A stretch of DNA of 64,000 nt from Lithospermum erythrorhizon (GCA_019722365.1 JADFUC010002313.1:372001-436000); one strand, 5' to 3'; shown: positions 1 to 12,961, counted from the first letter of the stretch. Numbers and translations: made by a program. Notes: generated by a model not told the origin, from the sequence alone.

Positions 1-2870
1 CAAATACCAACCTCAGCTTCTTCCTGAGACATGCCTGCCTTCCATGCTTGGTCAAAGAAACCATACAAATATGAAGATCCAGATCCTCCAATAAGAAAAT
101 GAGAACTTCAATAAACATCACTGAGTAAATACATACTTGACAAAGGCTTAAAGCCAGAATTGCAAGTGCATATGAAAAGACAACTTTCAGCAGAATAATT
201 TACAGGCTGAACAACAGAAATACTAAACTTGGAACAAAAAATTAATGCATGAGACTAGGAGAGAACCTCCAATAGCGAAGGGTTGTTCCAATACCGTCCC
301 TCCAAGAGGAATGCCATATATTTTTCCTCCTTCATATTTGTCCCATCCACCAACGATGAGTCCAGTTTGGAGCATATTCTGTGGCATGCATTATATGGAT
401 TAAGAGAACACAAATTGTACAAGCTACATCTAGTTTACATGAACTGCTAGAGGAGATCCATTAATAGGAATATAATAGGTCTCGAGAACTTAGATTATTT
501 GTTCTAAGGAAAACTTCTAGTTTGACATCATACTCTTAAAATAACCTTCCCATAAATAAATGAGCCCAAACCATGAAAGTGCTAAATTTTATGAGATGTA
601 CAGAGCAGAAAAAGTTACTTTGTTCGAGTTTTTGAAATAATTAGAAACCACAAGGCACACATCCATGCAAAAACTCCAGGATGCATTATGCACTGTCAAA
701 GTGTTTGCAATTATATGTGTGAAACGATTTTCAGCCACTTAAACTGTCCCATTGAAGATAACTAATTTACCAGTCAGTTACACTAATTTTAATAGGTTAT
801 GCATTTATTGAGAGGTAAATTACATCAAGAGACGTAACCAATATCTCTAAAACTGGACATAAGGATATCCCAGTATGCGCAAAGGAACAATAGTTGACAA
901 AGTTATATAAAAATATAGAAGTCAGCCAGAAAAGAAAACGATTTTTAAATTGTAATAGCTTTAAGGTCTACAAGTCTCATGAAATAATAAACTAGAACAA
1001 AGCAAATAAACACAAAAAATAAATTCAGTCACTGCAGAAAATGATTTCACAAGAGAGTGTAGAATATGGCATTAGATATGAAGATATCAAACAAAATGTA
1101 TGGTAAACTCTCCAAACCGACCTTGTTATTATAAGCCAATAATCGGACAAGGTTTGCTGCAACTTTGACAGTAGCAGGTTGTCCCAGCTGTATTCTGCAA
1201 CAAAACCCCCATAACTAGATGCACAATTGAACTTTAAACTGAATAAACACTAAAAAATCAATAAGAACAGCTTCGATAATTTTTACATCAATCCAAATAC
1301 AATTAGTGGAGAGAAACTCAGGAAATAGCAACTAACGTGTGCTGATGGAGAAAGTAGCGAACATAGTCTGAAATCAGTTGGGAATCAGCAGCCTGCAAAT
1401 GAGGAAACAATCTACATAAATCCACAGAAAACATTAGAAAAGAGGAAGAACTGAAAGTCGTAATAGGTCGTAGATATACATTCCATTTCCATTAATCATC
1501 AAGATAAGCATTTCATTATGTTAGATTTTAACCCTTTATTTAATTGGAAAGAGAAGAAGAAGAGAATATCAAGACAAGGCAATTAACTTATTCAAATAGA
1601 AAACAAGAATTATGGTGCATTCCTAGTGTGACAACAGGAGCATGAATACATTTTTCGTAGATAACAAATTTGAAAGTGGTACCAAAAGACAATCATACCA
1701 CTTCATGACCAGACGAACGGTATAGGTCTATTGTCGCTCGGTTGATAACTTATAGATATACATTACAATGAAAGAATTTGTACAATAATTGAAGGGTCAA
1801 ATATGAGAAGGAATAAAAAATTTGCACACTTTCTCATATTTATAAATTAAGGCATGGTTCAGATGGTCAATATACATACTTCTGTCCTCATACTAGAAAA
1901 ATATTTTGTTGACAAATGTGGGCACTAGGGAACTTGCTAAGTGAATAATTCCAGATCAACGGTTTATAAAATCCAAATACATTTAGTGTACTCCTCAATC
2001 CTTAGTTCATTAAAACACAGCTGTATGAGGCTCAAACCATGAATTGATTGAATGCTGCTCTAAACACTGGAGATAAATTCCCTAGCACATATCTGGTATG
2101 AAGCGGATATTTGTACCATCGCTTAAGTACATTTTTCACTTCTTTCCCATAACTTGTCTCACTCTTTTAATACTAACAACTACAACATATTATCAGTCAG
2201 CTGCGTGATCTTATCCGACGCTCTATTTGCCACATACATTCCTGTATTTTCCAAAAAAATCACAAGGAAATGCTTAAATATCGATAACATCGAAGTTATC
2301 TAATCAATTGAAGCAACAAACTTTGTTAATTTTAACCATTGAAAAACAAACTTAATTAAATGTTAAGTTCACATAGCTTGGGGTTTTTCTTTATTCACCT
2401 AGATTAATCAATGCTAAAAAATTCACCTCGTTTTCATGAACTCCAAATTGGTGTGTAACGCATGTGAATGATATTTTTACTTATACTTCACCTAGACATA
2501 TAAAATAATAATCAAACAACATTTTAAAATATTCAGCTCGATTCACCTCAACTGCCTGTCTGCCTCACCAAGGCTAATTTTTAAGTTTTACATTCATAGC
2601 TTCACCTCGACCCAAACGAACCATAAAGTATATGTTTTTCCTACATAACCATATCACATCAAACTAGCTCAACTAATTATTACATAATATAAACAGCGCG
2701 CGGGACATAGAAAATTGAATACTAGCAATTAACAAATAAAACAGGAAAAGCCCAAAATCGAATTAATATTAAAAGTGAATTATGAAATGAATATATACCA
2801 GTGCTGGTACGAGAATCAGCGGCAAGGACAACTCCACCATTATAATTATATCCCCTGCAGATGGGTCCAT
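1..2870 (-). CDS. PBA1: 20S proteasome subunit beta-1 (PBA1-like), 3' part, 5' end damaged
   Basis: Beta-1 is the caspase-like catalytic subunit of the 20S core. Four consecutive exons read cleanly on minus with matching phases and GT-AG borders: 1337..1392 ([19 protein letters not shown]), 1122..1194 ([19 protein letters not shown]), 267..378 ([17 protein letters not shown]) and 12..85 ([16 protein letters not shown]). The C-terminal exons lie beyond the window edge. Upstream exons are recognisable but imperfect: about 2187..2241 ([16 protein letters not shown]) lacks the expected continuation, and 2799..2854 or 2870 gives [15 protein letters not shown]. The family start with MGTTIIG, which holds the nucleophile Thr1 of the mature subunit, is not found; only a short ATGGACCC stub at 2863..2870 precedes the YNGG codons, as if about 14-20 bases were deleted. 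A remnant resembling the VYVCRSGS stretch lies near 1706..1725 but does not join in frame. Either a pseudogenised copy or a locally poor consensus. Family assignment is very secure, functionality is not. Confidence 0.85.
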
Positions 2871-2989
2871 CTTAGCCTACTGTCACTAAATAATTCAGCA
2901 ATCGAAGTAGCAGAAGCAAATAAACTGAGACGAGAACATATACTTGCTCGATACCTCACTTAATTAGATAAACCCAAATAAATGATAGT

Positions 2990-4620
2990 TCAAGTTTAAT
3001 CTATTTCCAAAATACTTCATATATACTCCCTCCATTTTAAATTAATTGACGTTTTAGGATTAGGTCACAAGTCTTTGATCACAAATTATTTTTTATTCAA
3101 TAATCTGAAAATATAAAATTGATATCATTAAATTTGAGGGAGGAGTTGTAGGGGTAGGTGTGAGGGTGGGGTGGGTGGTTTGGGGAATAAATTGGGATAG
3201 GGGGATTTTATTTATTTTTTGTTTTATTTTATTAATGTTACCATTTATATTATTAAAGAGGCCTAAAGTCTTTCTATATTTAGAAATGCGTCCCAATGCT
3301 TTAATATTTGTGAAAATCTCATTTTATCCTTAATGAAAATCGTGATAAGGGGGCAACTTGACCTAAAACAATTATTCAGGGGGTAAGTTGAAATAAAAAA
3401 TTGTTCAGGGAGTAATATGACCTATTCAAAAGTTTAATCCCTCATTTGACCGGTTTTCTTTAGTATAGAATGAAATTTAGCCTAATATTAATAATGTGTA
3501 TTGGTAATGTGTACGGACATATGAATACCAAATATTAATAAAAATGCTCAAATTGAACTAGAGTTGAGACGAATGTTTGATATCTTTTGACAACTAGTTC
3601 GAGTCATATATAGTGTATGTAGGAGATCGAGAGGAGCCGAACCTCAATTTGCGATGTTTGGTATCAAATCGAATCAAGTTAAACATATTACACATATAAG
3701 ATCATATTGAGTCCAACGCATCAAGTTTCGATCCAATGTGACTTGTTACATAAATAGTTACATTATATTTGCGTTTTTTATCTAAATATTTCAGACAAAT
3801 ATTTGTATTGTACTTCGTTACATTTTTAAATTTATTAAATTTTGTTTTTTTATTCAAACTGTATTCTTCATATTTTAGGTAACTTTAAATAGAGTATTAA
3901 TTATATTTACAATTAACAATATTCCTTCATTTTTTGTGCAAATTAAGATACTATCATTCAAATTAAATGTAGTGAAGGAATCTAAAACATTCAACTTATT
4001 ACTAATATAGTCATGGAAGTCATTTGGCTGGGCCTAATTAGTTTTATTTCTAATTACTTAAAAAATCATTTTCTATATTAAAGAGATCATTAGTTTTGAA
4101 GCTTTATTAGAGAAAATGTTTTTTTTTTCCTTCAATGAAAGGTTACTTATTTAAATCAGTATTTGAATGTTTTCATCTTCACATAACAACATATAAAACG
4201 TTCAACGCTCCATCTAAAGTTACAAGAATTGAAGCCTCATGACTTAAAACCTCGTTTTTGTTTCATTAGTCAAATTCTTCCTATATGCCTCATGATAGAA
4301 TATGTTTGCCTTTAATATATGATATTTAATATTTGATAAGGAAAGATTTATTAAATATACCTATTTGTTTGATTTCAACTGTTATATTTTATTTAGAAGC
4401 TAGGGACCAGATAAAAACTCATTTCTTAATTACCATTATGTAGGCAGTACTCATTTCTTAATTACCATTATGTAGGCAGTCTATTCAAGTAATAATTGAT
4501 AACGATATAGAAAGTGTTGCTTTTACATACACTTCGACTCTTCAAGCATGGTTCTGAATATTGGTCACCTTGTTTCTATATAACTTCATTCAAGTTCAAA
4601 GAGGTTAAAAGTAAACAACA
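2990..4620. other. Gene-free AT-rich stretch between PBA1-like and USP genes
   Basis: No credible gene. A MITE-like terminus (CTCCCTCCATTTTAAATTAATTGA without the middle bases conserved elsewhere) starts near 3026, but no matching second terminus was found. A G-rich strip (about 3130..3205) lies inside. The rest is low-complexity AT-rich DNA without repeats longer than the 32-bp duplication listed separately. Confidence 0.5.
4417..4480. repeat. Perfect 32-bp tandem duplication
   Basis: Two adjacent identical 32-bp copies (unit begins ACTCATTTCTTAATTACC) in the intergenic stretch downstream of the USP-type gene. Typical of replication slippage or unequal exchange; no function apparent. Confidence 0.9.
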
Positions 4621-4862
4621 ACCACAAGCATTCTGAAGAAAGTACGATGCTTAAGAGAGGTCTGAAAACTGTTTATACTGGTCTAGGCCAATCTAAGAAT
4701 TTCCATTTCTGCTGCTTTCCGGTTTAGCATCTCAGTGTCAGCCTCTCTTCGATTTTCTTCAGTGCTATAATTGCCCTAAATCTATCGCCTTGCATTCACA
4801 TCTACTACGAAACCATCCTCCTATAATTGTTCAAAGGGCTTCTGCAGATTTTATCCTACAGT

Positions 4863-7800
4863 TTAGAACGGTATACGCGCCATTGAATCCAATATCAATC
4901 TTGTTTCAACAGTCTCTTTTGCATTCTCATCTACGTTCCTTTGAGTCACTTCGACTGTTTCAATTGCTGAAATTCGCATTGCCTTTTCACTCTCTGCAAT
5001 TGCCAACGCTTCCTCCTTTTCCACCAAAGCTTTAGCAAGTTCTCTATGATATTCTTCCATCAGAAGCCGTAGTTCCTTGTTCTAAAACATACACAACATA
5101 GTAGTTTTTAGAAAATAATTTCTCTGGGTAGATTTCTGCATGCAAAAATGTGTACAGGTATGTTGTCCTCCATTGATATTATGTGTGAGATGATCTATAG
5201 TAATAAATTGATATCTTAATTCAGAAACGAACAATAAAATAAATTTCTAAAACTAAAGATACTCTATCAAATGCAACATAGAAGCGACTCTGTGAAATAT
5301 TAAAATGGAGAAAGAAGTAAACTCCAATACCTTCTCTTTTTCTTTGAGTGCTTCCTTGCAAGCAGCATAGTACATATCCATAGTCTGCTTCATCTGAAGT
5401 TCCAGTAATCTCTTTTTCTCTATTAACGCTTTCTAAAAATTTGTAACAGAGTAAAAACTTGGCAAATGAGTATCAAAGTTTGAGTAGCAATGAAATTTTG
5501 GGAGAGTTTCATGGACATAACTTCTTGAACTTGGCAATAAGTTGATTGCTTACAATTTTCTGTGGCGTCCACTGTTTCTTTTTCATTTCCTTCCCCAAAG
5601 AGGGCTTATCCTCTCCTGATTTGATATCTAAACAAATTCTATCGTTAACGTCTAAATTCACTCCTGAAAGATTGGAATCCAGATCCTGGATATTTATGCT
5701 TGGACACTTGGAATTCTTCTTGGGTGATTCAGGTTCAGATTCTGAGCTGTCGTAGATTGGAATGATCCTTCTAATTCTCATTCTACCCGGATTTTCCATA
5801 TTGTCCGCATGCAAAGATGAGACTTCGGGTTTAGGTTCAAAAGCTTCGTTGATCATTTCGTTCTCCTTCATGTTCATGCTAACATCTGGATACCTGTTTT
5901 GGCACTGTAGCATGAGCAGCTTACATAAACTCAGAACAATATATATTTAAGTAGAACATGAGATGTTAAAAGTCTTGTTTAGCTTTTCGATAACCTTAAT
6001 ATCGAAACATGTGTCTTGTATATCATGAAAAGAAGTGTAGCCAAGCAATGCAATTAGAGATCGGAGAAAATAAACTGCTTCTATCATAGAGGCAGGTAGA
6101 GACAGCCACACAGGTCACTTTGAGTTCAAGAACTTTGCTGAGGTTTACCTTGGAATAAGGCAAGCATAGAATATGAGTAATTGCAGGACCACTTTGAGGC
6201 CTATTACTCATTTACCTTGATTATGCACACAAAAAATTCAACGACTAGAAATGTGACCTCACATCGACAGAGCTATAACTTCTACCACAAAACATAATTC
6301 AGCAAAACAACTGCAAGAAGTAATATATGCATAGACTAGCAGGTAAGGTAAGGAAAGAAGACATCGAATTGCAAGATACATGGTGTGCTTAACATATTTA
6401 ACATTAAAACTTAACCCACAATATGTCAAGTGATTTGCAACATAAACATTTAGAAGCTAAATAGCTGATTTCTTGAAATTGCAGCATACTTAATAACTGG
6501 TGTCTTGAAATTCCAGCATACTTACAAATCATTGTTATTCTCACTGCATAGATTGTGCTGTGCATGTGGTATACCTTGTGTCATCCTAATGAGATCCTCT
6601 CTGCAGTTACTTAAAATATGTCAAGTAATATGCAATATAAATATTAGGAATCTAAATATATGATGTTTTGAATTTTAGTCATACTGACAAATTATTGTTA
6701 TCCTCAGTGGATCTATCAGTGTCCAGCGATAGCCTTGATGCAATTTTTGAGAATGATCTTAATGGACGAGGGTCTGCTCTAACAAAGTTAACTTTTCCCT
6801 TTGAAACTACATACACATTGCAAAAATCAGGCGCCGCTTTCAGTACATCAGTAGGGATATCATGTTTGTGAAAGATCCTGCTACCCAAAAAGATTGAATG
6901 TTAATAAATAACTCGCCCAAAATATACCAACGGAAGTATATATGCTGAACTGTAAATACTTAGAAAAATAATTTTGAAAGTCCATGTTTTGATGACGCCC
7001 CAAGCACCAAAGTCTCGACTTATACAATGTAACATACTTCAATCAGAGCTTTACACATCACAGTTATCAATGATGACTGCATCACATGAAATCTGGATCA
7101 AGATTCAAGATTAGCATCAACATGTGAGCCAAAGGCACCTCAATCCTGTTTAAAAGTAAAATAAATAAATTTGAAACTTACATCTTTGCATGACGTAAAT
7201 ATACGGAAAGGAAGAAACAGATCCTCAGATTCGTCAAACTGTTCTTGTTCATGATCCGATATGTTACAACTTCCGCTTTTCGAGAATCTCGCCCTTGAGC
7301 TTGTCATGCTTCTCCTAATTGTTGCTGCATAAACATGAGTCCACGTATTGAGCTATTAATATTGGTTTCATTCATTAGATTTTACTGATTATATAGAGCA
7401 TTTGATTTTTACTAAAGAAATGTTAAATGGTGTAGTAACAATGAGCTTTACCTTAACAGTATTGTTCATTCATTCATTATTTATGGAAGCATTCATTCCA
7501 ATACTTTAGGCCGCCAAACCAATCGTTTAATTGCTTTTTACCATCTTAGAATCCTCTCATTATAACCCTCTTTTTCATTACACAAAGATTCATGCAAGAA
7601 TATCATTAAACACACGTGTGCATGGTTCAGAATTTTATTTAACAACACAAACACAAACACAAACACAAACACAAACACGAACGATAATATAAGAAAACAT
7701 GTTATGGGGTGGAAACTAACCAGAAGGGAAATATGGGTAGCCTTGATTAACATGAATCAATTTAACTCTTTGTCCTTTCTTGAGGAGATTATCTGCAGCC

Positions 7801-7901
7801 CATTTTAGAGCATTTTGACTACCCTTATCTCTGTCTACAGCTACAGCTATATAATTTTGTGTATTTGATGTTTTTAGGTCCAATATTTTCACATGATCCA
7901 T
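4863..7901 (-). CDS. USP-domain/coiled-coil protein, RLCK-type without kinase domain
   Basis: Resembles the N-terminal half of plant receptor-like cytoplasmic kinases of the USP-coiled-coil-kinase(-U-box) type. Exon 1 (7731..7901) encodes a universal stress protein start: IAVAVDRDKGSQNALKWA, then VKLIHVNQG. Exon 2 (7182..7324) joins in frame and ends LFLPFRIFTSCKD, a family signature. The next exon (about 6965..7070) retains KALIE and ETLVLGASSKHGLS, but in different frames with stops. Exon 6689..6877 carries IPTDVLKAAPDFCNVYVVSKGK. 6533..6601 (EDLIRMTQGIPHAQ) and about 5516..5905 are acidic, low-complexity linkers. 5331..5432 and 4863..5081 encode the coiled coil (KQTMDMYYAACKEALKEK; EEALAIAESEKAMR), ending in TAA at 4863. 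Further coiled-coil codons seem to follow near 4650..4770, but no glycine loop, HRD or DFG motif appears before PBA1. Probably a truncated, decaying RLCK gene; a kinase-less USP protein is the alternative. Confidence 0.7.
7643..7678. repeat. Hexanucleotide microsatellite (ACAAAC)n
   Basis: About six uninterrupted units in the first intron of the USP-type gene. On the minus strand it gives a spurious FVFVFV reading frame, which should not be taken as coding. Confidence 0.9.
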
Positions 7902-8159
7902 AAAAGAAATCCCCTTTTAGAGTAAAGTACTTGGCTTTGGATGGAGAAATATGTATTTCTTTCAAGAACATCAAAAGAACAAGAAAAAAGGTAGTTATTA
8001 AAGGGTTGATTGAAAGATTGATATCTTTGAAGAAAGTCATTGTTTTGAGGTTTTGTATAAGTTTGGAAATAAAATTTGTTGTTTGTTGTTTTCCCGTATC
8101 TGTTTAGAGGGGTCGTTGTGGCCCTTATGGGTATAGTTGTTAATTTAAATTCATCCATC

Positions 8160-8830
8160 TAGACAAATGTCAAGTTTTGTATTTTGATGATTAGTTTCTC
8201 AATATTTTACAATAATATATTTTGTATATGTGGTATAACACTTCAAAATTTCTTTCATTTCGGAACTTATATTTTTGGAATGGTTTCAGAAATTTAATTA
8301 GAACATAAGAAATGAAACTTTTTATTGAAGAATGAAAGCAAATAGCATGGACATATGATATCGACGCTCAAACTAATTAGAAAAGTTTTTTATTCAAGCT
8401 ATTATAGGGATCAATTTTGGCATAAAGGAGACTTTAGCAACTGAACAAGGAGAAGTGGTACATCGGGATTTTTTTTGCAATTTTAATGGAGAATTGATTG
8501 AAGAATAAATTTGTGGTATGATCTCAATCAATACTTTACATATATAGTCCATACGATCAAGTTGTTAGCAATCTACCTGCCAAACACAATCACACTTGCT
8601 GGACACACTTGCTGGACAAGAGCTAGTAGCCAAAACAGAGGAAAAAGATGAAGAAATAAGGAAATCCCATTTTATTATCCTAACAATCCAATTGAAATAA
8701 GAGGATAATGGTCAGATAATATGATAGAGCAAATACATATTCCTACTATTTCAACAATTGCTGTTTCTATTATGTTCTTCTTATCTATCAACTAGATTCA
8801 GCAGAACTCAAGGCAAGAGCAAAAATGCGG
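8160..8830. other. Intergenic region between USP-type gene and APEM9
   Basis: AT-rich, with no open frame of note. It probably holds the USP-gene promoter (minus-strand transcription starting left of 8160) and the APEM9 3'UTR near 8700..8834. A short 16-bp direct repeat (CACTTGCTGGACA) occurs near 8590..8620. Confidence 0.5.
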
Positions 8831-8834
8831 ACCT

Positions 8835-11812
8835 TCACCGGCTTCCCTGGCTCAAGGTAGGGAGAGGTTGAACTGCAGCAAGAGGGTTTACTTGATAAGA
8901 AAATGCTAGCTTCCACAAGTCAACGAGAGCCCTTTTCATGCTTGAAGCTTGTTTCCCCAAGAACCTGTCATTCAAATATTCAAATAAAATGTAAGCGACG
9001 ATTTGAGCATGTTAAGGTAAAAGAACCCTTTTCATGTCTTACATTCTTAGATGGACATGGACCCAAATAAGCAACCTACTACCATATGTTGTGATTTTAT
9101 ACTCAAGGACATGATTGCAAAGTGATGCCAACTGTTTCTCAAGCAGTTACTCTAACATCCCAAGAACTGTACTAACATATGTGCGTATTTTGAAGAGCTT
9201 AGCACTATACCTCTTCAAGTTTTTTTGTTTCCTCCGCATGATGTAGAAGACGATCAATGCCAAACAGGCAAGAAACATATTTCCATTTGATATGACAAAT
9301 CTGTAGCTGCTAAATCTCAAGGTGATGGTCCGAAACCACCAAAAGCATCGACCTTTTTGACCAGACAACTTCAGAATTGCCTCTCTTCTTGTACTGTCAT
9401 TACCGGCAAGATATTTAGGCTTAAAATCGCCTGGAGATCCATTATGTTCATTTTCTTCCTGTGAAGAAGTAGAATTGGTTGAATATTCACCCGCTAAAGA
9501 TGCTCGAGTCGGAGTGGTGACTTTAGAGGAGTTTAGTGAGTGTAGTCGCCTTAAAAGTTCCTGATGCAGCAATAGACAAAAACGATCAGATATCAAGAAG
9601 AAAAATCTAGCAGTAGTGTTATAGTGTGTTACTCTAAAATATTCAACCAATTCTACTTCAAGATTTCAGGCGGAATTGTAACACGCTATTTTACCTGTTG
9701 CTTTTCCTCTGGTAAAGTAGCTCCTTCAGCCCAAGCAATTGCCAGATCCATATCATTCTTCACAGTTCCAAGAAAGGTCAGATAAAGCTCGACAATTTCC
9801 ATGTATTTGTCAGTTGTTAATGTAAGCTGAACTCTGTTCTCATACTTATCCAAGTCGGTAGAACCACCATCTGCACGGATATAATATCCATCCATCCCAT
9901 ATCTCCACTTCCTAAGGAAGTCCTGAAGGACTCCTTGGACACTAGAGGAAGAGTTTTCAGAGATCTGAAAACATGCCCTGGAGGGGATAAAATTGGAGTT
10001 TTCTAGAATGATAAGATTATTTGTAAGTCTAGATAAGCCTGAATACAAAATAGTTACATGAATTGTACATGCAACTCAACATCAAGCAAATGGCTTAACT
10101 AAGGCATCAAGGTCCATGTTTTAGCATATAAATGGTTTACGCACTACGACTAAGGAAGACATAGAAAGGATATGAATAGAGTTACTCAACGAATTATGAC
10201 ATTATGTACCCAAAAACAGATACCTTAATTGATGGCTTATATCTGCTTAATTTAGACGCTTATAGACATGCATCTCAGTAGGGGATAAAGGTAAAAGATG
10301 CCTTGAAAACTTCTAGCTGTTATCTGTCCATGTGATTTCATAATCTTCATATAAAATAAAGCGGGAAGAATAAAAATGTAACTCAGACAGTGTTGAGCAA
10401 CATATCCCCTATAAAATAATAGGAATATTTTTGTTTATTGACATGCAACCTATTAGCTGTTCTCCAATAGTAAAAATAAATAGAGCAATCAAAAGGAACT
10501 TATTGTTAGAATACTTTATATAGACATTTCTAACAGGTTCATTCATAAATGAAGCAACCATAATGGCCTAGTAGATCATTTAGTTAAAATTTGTTATAGC
10601 ACAAGAAAATGAGTTGTGCTAATTCTTAATAGTTTAAGATTAAGGGGAACAAATAAAACACTTGTCAATTTCTCAATGGACATGTTCAAGCCTTCAAGGG
10701 GAAGTAATAAATAATGTATGCAGTTACTCACATGTAAACAAATTACAGATTTTTTGATGAATAAGAGCATTGTTAATGTAGAAAGACAGACACTTAAGTA
10801 CCCGGTGTGAAGAACATGTACAGGAATAGCAGCAACATCATTGTACAACAGTTCTAGCTCATCCAGTATCTCCGATGTCCTGTAAATGCAAACCTCAAGA
10901 GTTAATCACCTTGTATATGTCTCTCGAGGCCAGTCAAAAAGACTACTGAAACTAAAATTGTAAGCAACACGCCAACACCACATATACAACTGGATGATGA
11001 AGGGATATTTTGTTGCAATTCGAGAAATGACAAGAACTCGTACTTTATGTTAAAGGATATAAAACGATGGAGAATATATCTAGAGATTGATACATAATTT
11101 GCTGGTGGCAAAGAAAGTTCCTTTTCCCCTTGCATATTCACACCTTCGGATGTACCATTCCATTAATGCCTCCACCCGCTCCCCCCTCCTCCTCATCCCT
11201 CCTTTAGAGTTCAGACTAACCCACTTACGGTGTAAATTACACACTTAAATTACAGAACTTCTAAATTTATTTCAGTTGCAAGTCAATTAAGCTAATATTT
11301 CAGCATCTCTCAGCATAAAATTACAAATAATTCAAAAATACTCAAGCGCAATTACCAAAATCTCAATAAACAACAAAACAATATACACATAACAGATATA
11401 CATTGGTCCATACTATATAAATTACATACAATTCAAAACTATCAAGTTCAATAACAAAAAATCACAATAAACAATAATACAATATACACATATAGATTGG
11501 TACATGATATTGAAAAGGGTACCTTCCAAGGGCCTTAAGAGACTGAACCAAAACCATTCCAGCTGATTCCAACATATTTTCAACTTCAACTTCATTCTTT
11601 ACAACAAATTCATCACTTAATAATTTCTTGATAACAGATGAAGCCAAGTAAGCAGCTTCATCAAACATACAACAAACCAAATAGCTGCATATAAATATTC
11701 AGCATAATAAGTATATATTTGCACAATAAAGTTAAAGAATCATTCTTTTTTGTTGAGATTATTACCTTTCACAACGATCAATATCATCCCATGATACTAA
11801 ATCATTTTCCAT
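8835..11812 (-). CDS. APEM9: APEM9, peroxisomal membrane tether for PEX1-PEX6
   Basis: Plant-specific APEM9 (ABERRANT PEROXISOME MORPHOLOGY 9, also DAYU) anchors the PEX1-PEX6 AAA-ATPase complex to the peroxisome membrane for PEX5 recycling, the role played by Pex15 or PEX26 in other kingdoms. Six exons join in phase: 11766..11812, 11523..11684, 10802..10879, 9695..9977, 9211..9560 and 8835..8964, totalling 1050 nt (349 residues), close to the family length. Start is ATG at 11812 (MENDLVSWDDIDR), followed by LASSVIKKLL and ESAGMVLVQSLKALGR; the middle has ACFQISE and DMDLAIAWAEGATLPEEKQQ. A Ser/Thr-rich linker (about residues 195-245) precedes TITLRF and one hydrophobic segment at about 283-298, followed by the basic MRRKQKNLKR. 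The tail is KRALVDLWKLAFSYQVNPLAAVQ. No break seen. One gene copy, with no functional partner adjacent. Confidence 0.93.
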
Positions 11813-12261
11813 GTCTTTTTTTTCGTATGTTTTCTGTGTTGTAATGAGCTATCCTATCCCAAGTCTCGTGTTTTGGGGGTATCAAATGGCTAATGGAGTG
11901 GAATATTTTAAAAATTAAGATAATATATTTCGATAAAATAATATAATATAGAAGGATAATTCAAATTTATTTTACGTACATTTTTTTTCTTCATTTTTAT
12001 ATATCCTAATTAATCATTATATGACCTGATTTAGGGATATCTTAAAAAACGATGATGAGAATAGTAATTTGCATAGAAGTTGACTCATCATGGACAAGTA
12101 ATTCTTTGTGTTAGATGTTTAAATAGAAAGTATAAATAAAAAAATAATATAGTCGGTAGCTAATAAAAAGTAACTTGAAATGAAATCACTATGTGATAGT
12201 GTATTTATTAAGCTTACTTGAAGATGTATCATATTTGAATCTGAGAGGACACTATATGGAG

Positions 12262-12961
12262 AAATTTGGCTAACTAGCATTATTTTCGATTCTATTTTAA
12301 TTTTTTAGCATCATTTTTCTCTATTTTTATTTTCTAGAAGATTTTCTACGCTGAATGACTAAATAAACATAAAACATAACAAAAGCTGCCATCTAAAACC
12401 AACCATCCCTACAAAACACTAACCACCACCATTACCCTCCCCTATCGCCTCCCACTCCATTCGCACCATCGCACCACCCTCTCCCTACTCCCTACATTCC
12501 CCTCATCCTCCTCCCTCCCTTTCTCCTCACACACTCCTCCCCTCATTTGAATTCTCACCTCTTAAATCAGTGAAACCTTTGTGGGTAGGGTGCTGAGTCG
12601 CGATTAGATGCGAAAAGGGAAGCATGAGAAAAGGAGGGGCGAAGTCGTGAGCGGGGAAAAGGGAGAAGTAGATCAAGGGGAGTGGATACTTTGGAAGCGA
12701 TGGCAAGCGAGGGAGAATGGTGGAGGAAGGGAGTAGGATTTGGGAGCTGGCAGGAAGTGGGGCTACAGGCTGGGAAAGCGGAAAGGATTTAGGGTAAGGG
12801 GAGGGAGGTACAGTAGCGGTCAGCGTTGTAAAGGATTTGGCTGGTAGGACGTTGTCATATGCTTTTTTATGACATTTTAATCATTTCGAAACGCGATAAA
12901 AACAATAAAAAAGTGCTAGAAAAATAAAATGAAATTGAAAATGGTGCTACTAGCCAAATTT
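12262..12961. mobile_element. Foldback transposon/MITE, ~700 bp, with purine/pyrimidine-split core
   Basis: The ends are inverted repeats: AAATTTGGCTAACTAGCA at the left, and its near-complement ending GCTACTAGCCAAATTT at the right. Similarity continues inward through AT-rich stretches and into the core. The left half (12390..12570) is almost pure pyrimidine (CCCTCCCC, CCTCCTCCC), and the right half (12590..12830) is the folded complement, almost pure purine. The whole can fold into one long imperfect stem of about 300 bp. No ORF. No convincing target-site duplication found. It lies upstream of RPN13 and may affect its promoter. Confidence 0.7.

Noticed and set aside
7538..7753. Open frame with repeated FV residues
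   Set aside because: It is the translation of the (ACAAAC)n microsatellite in an intron.
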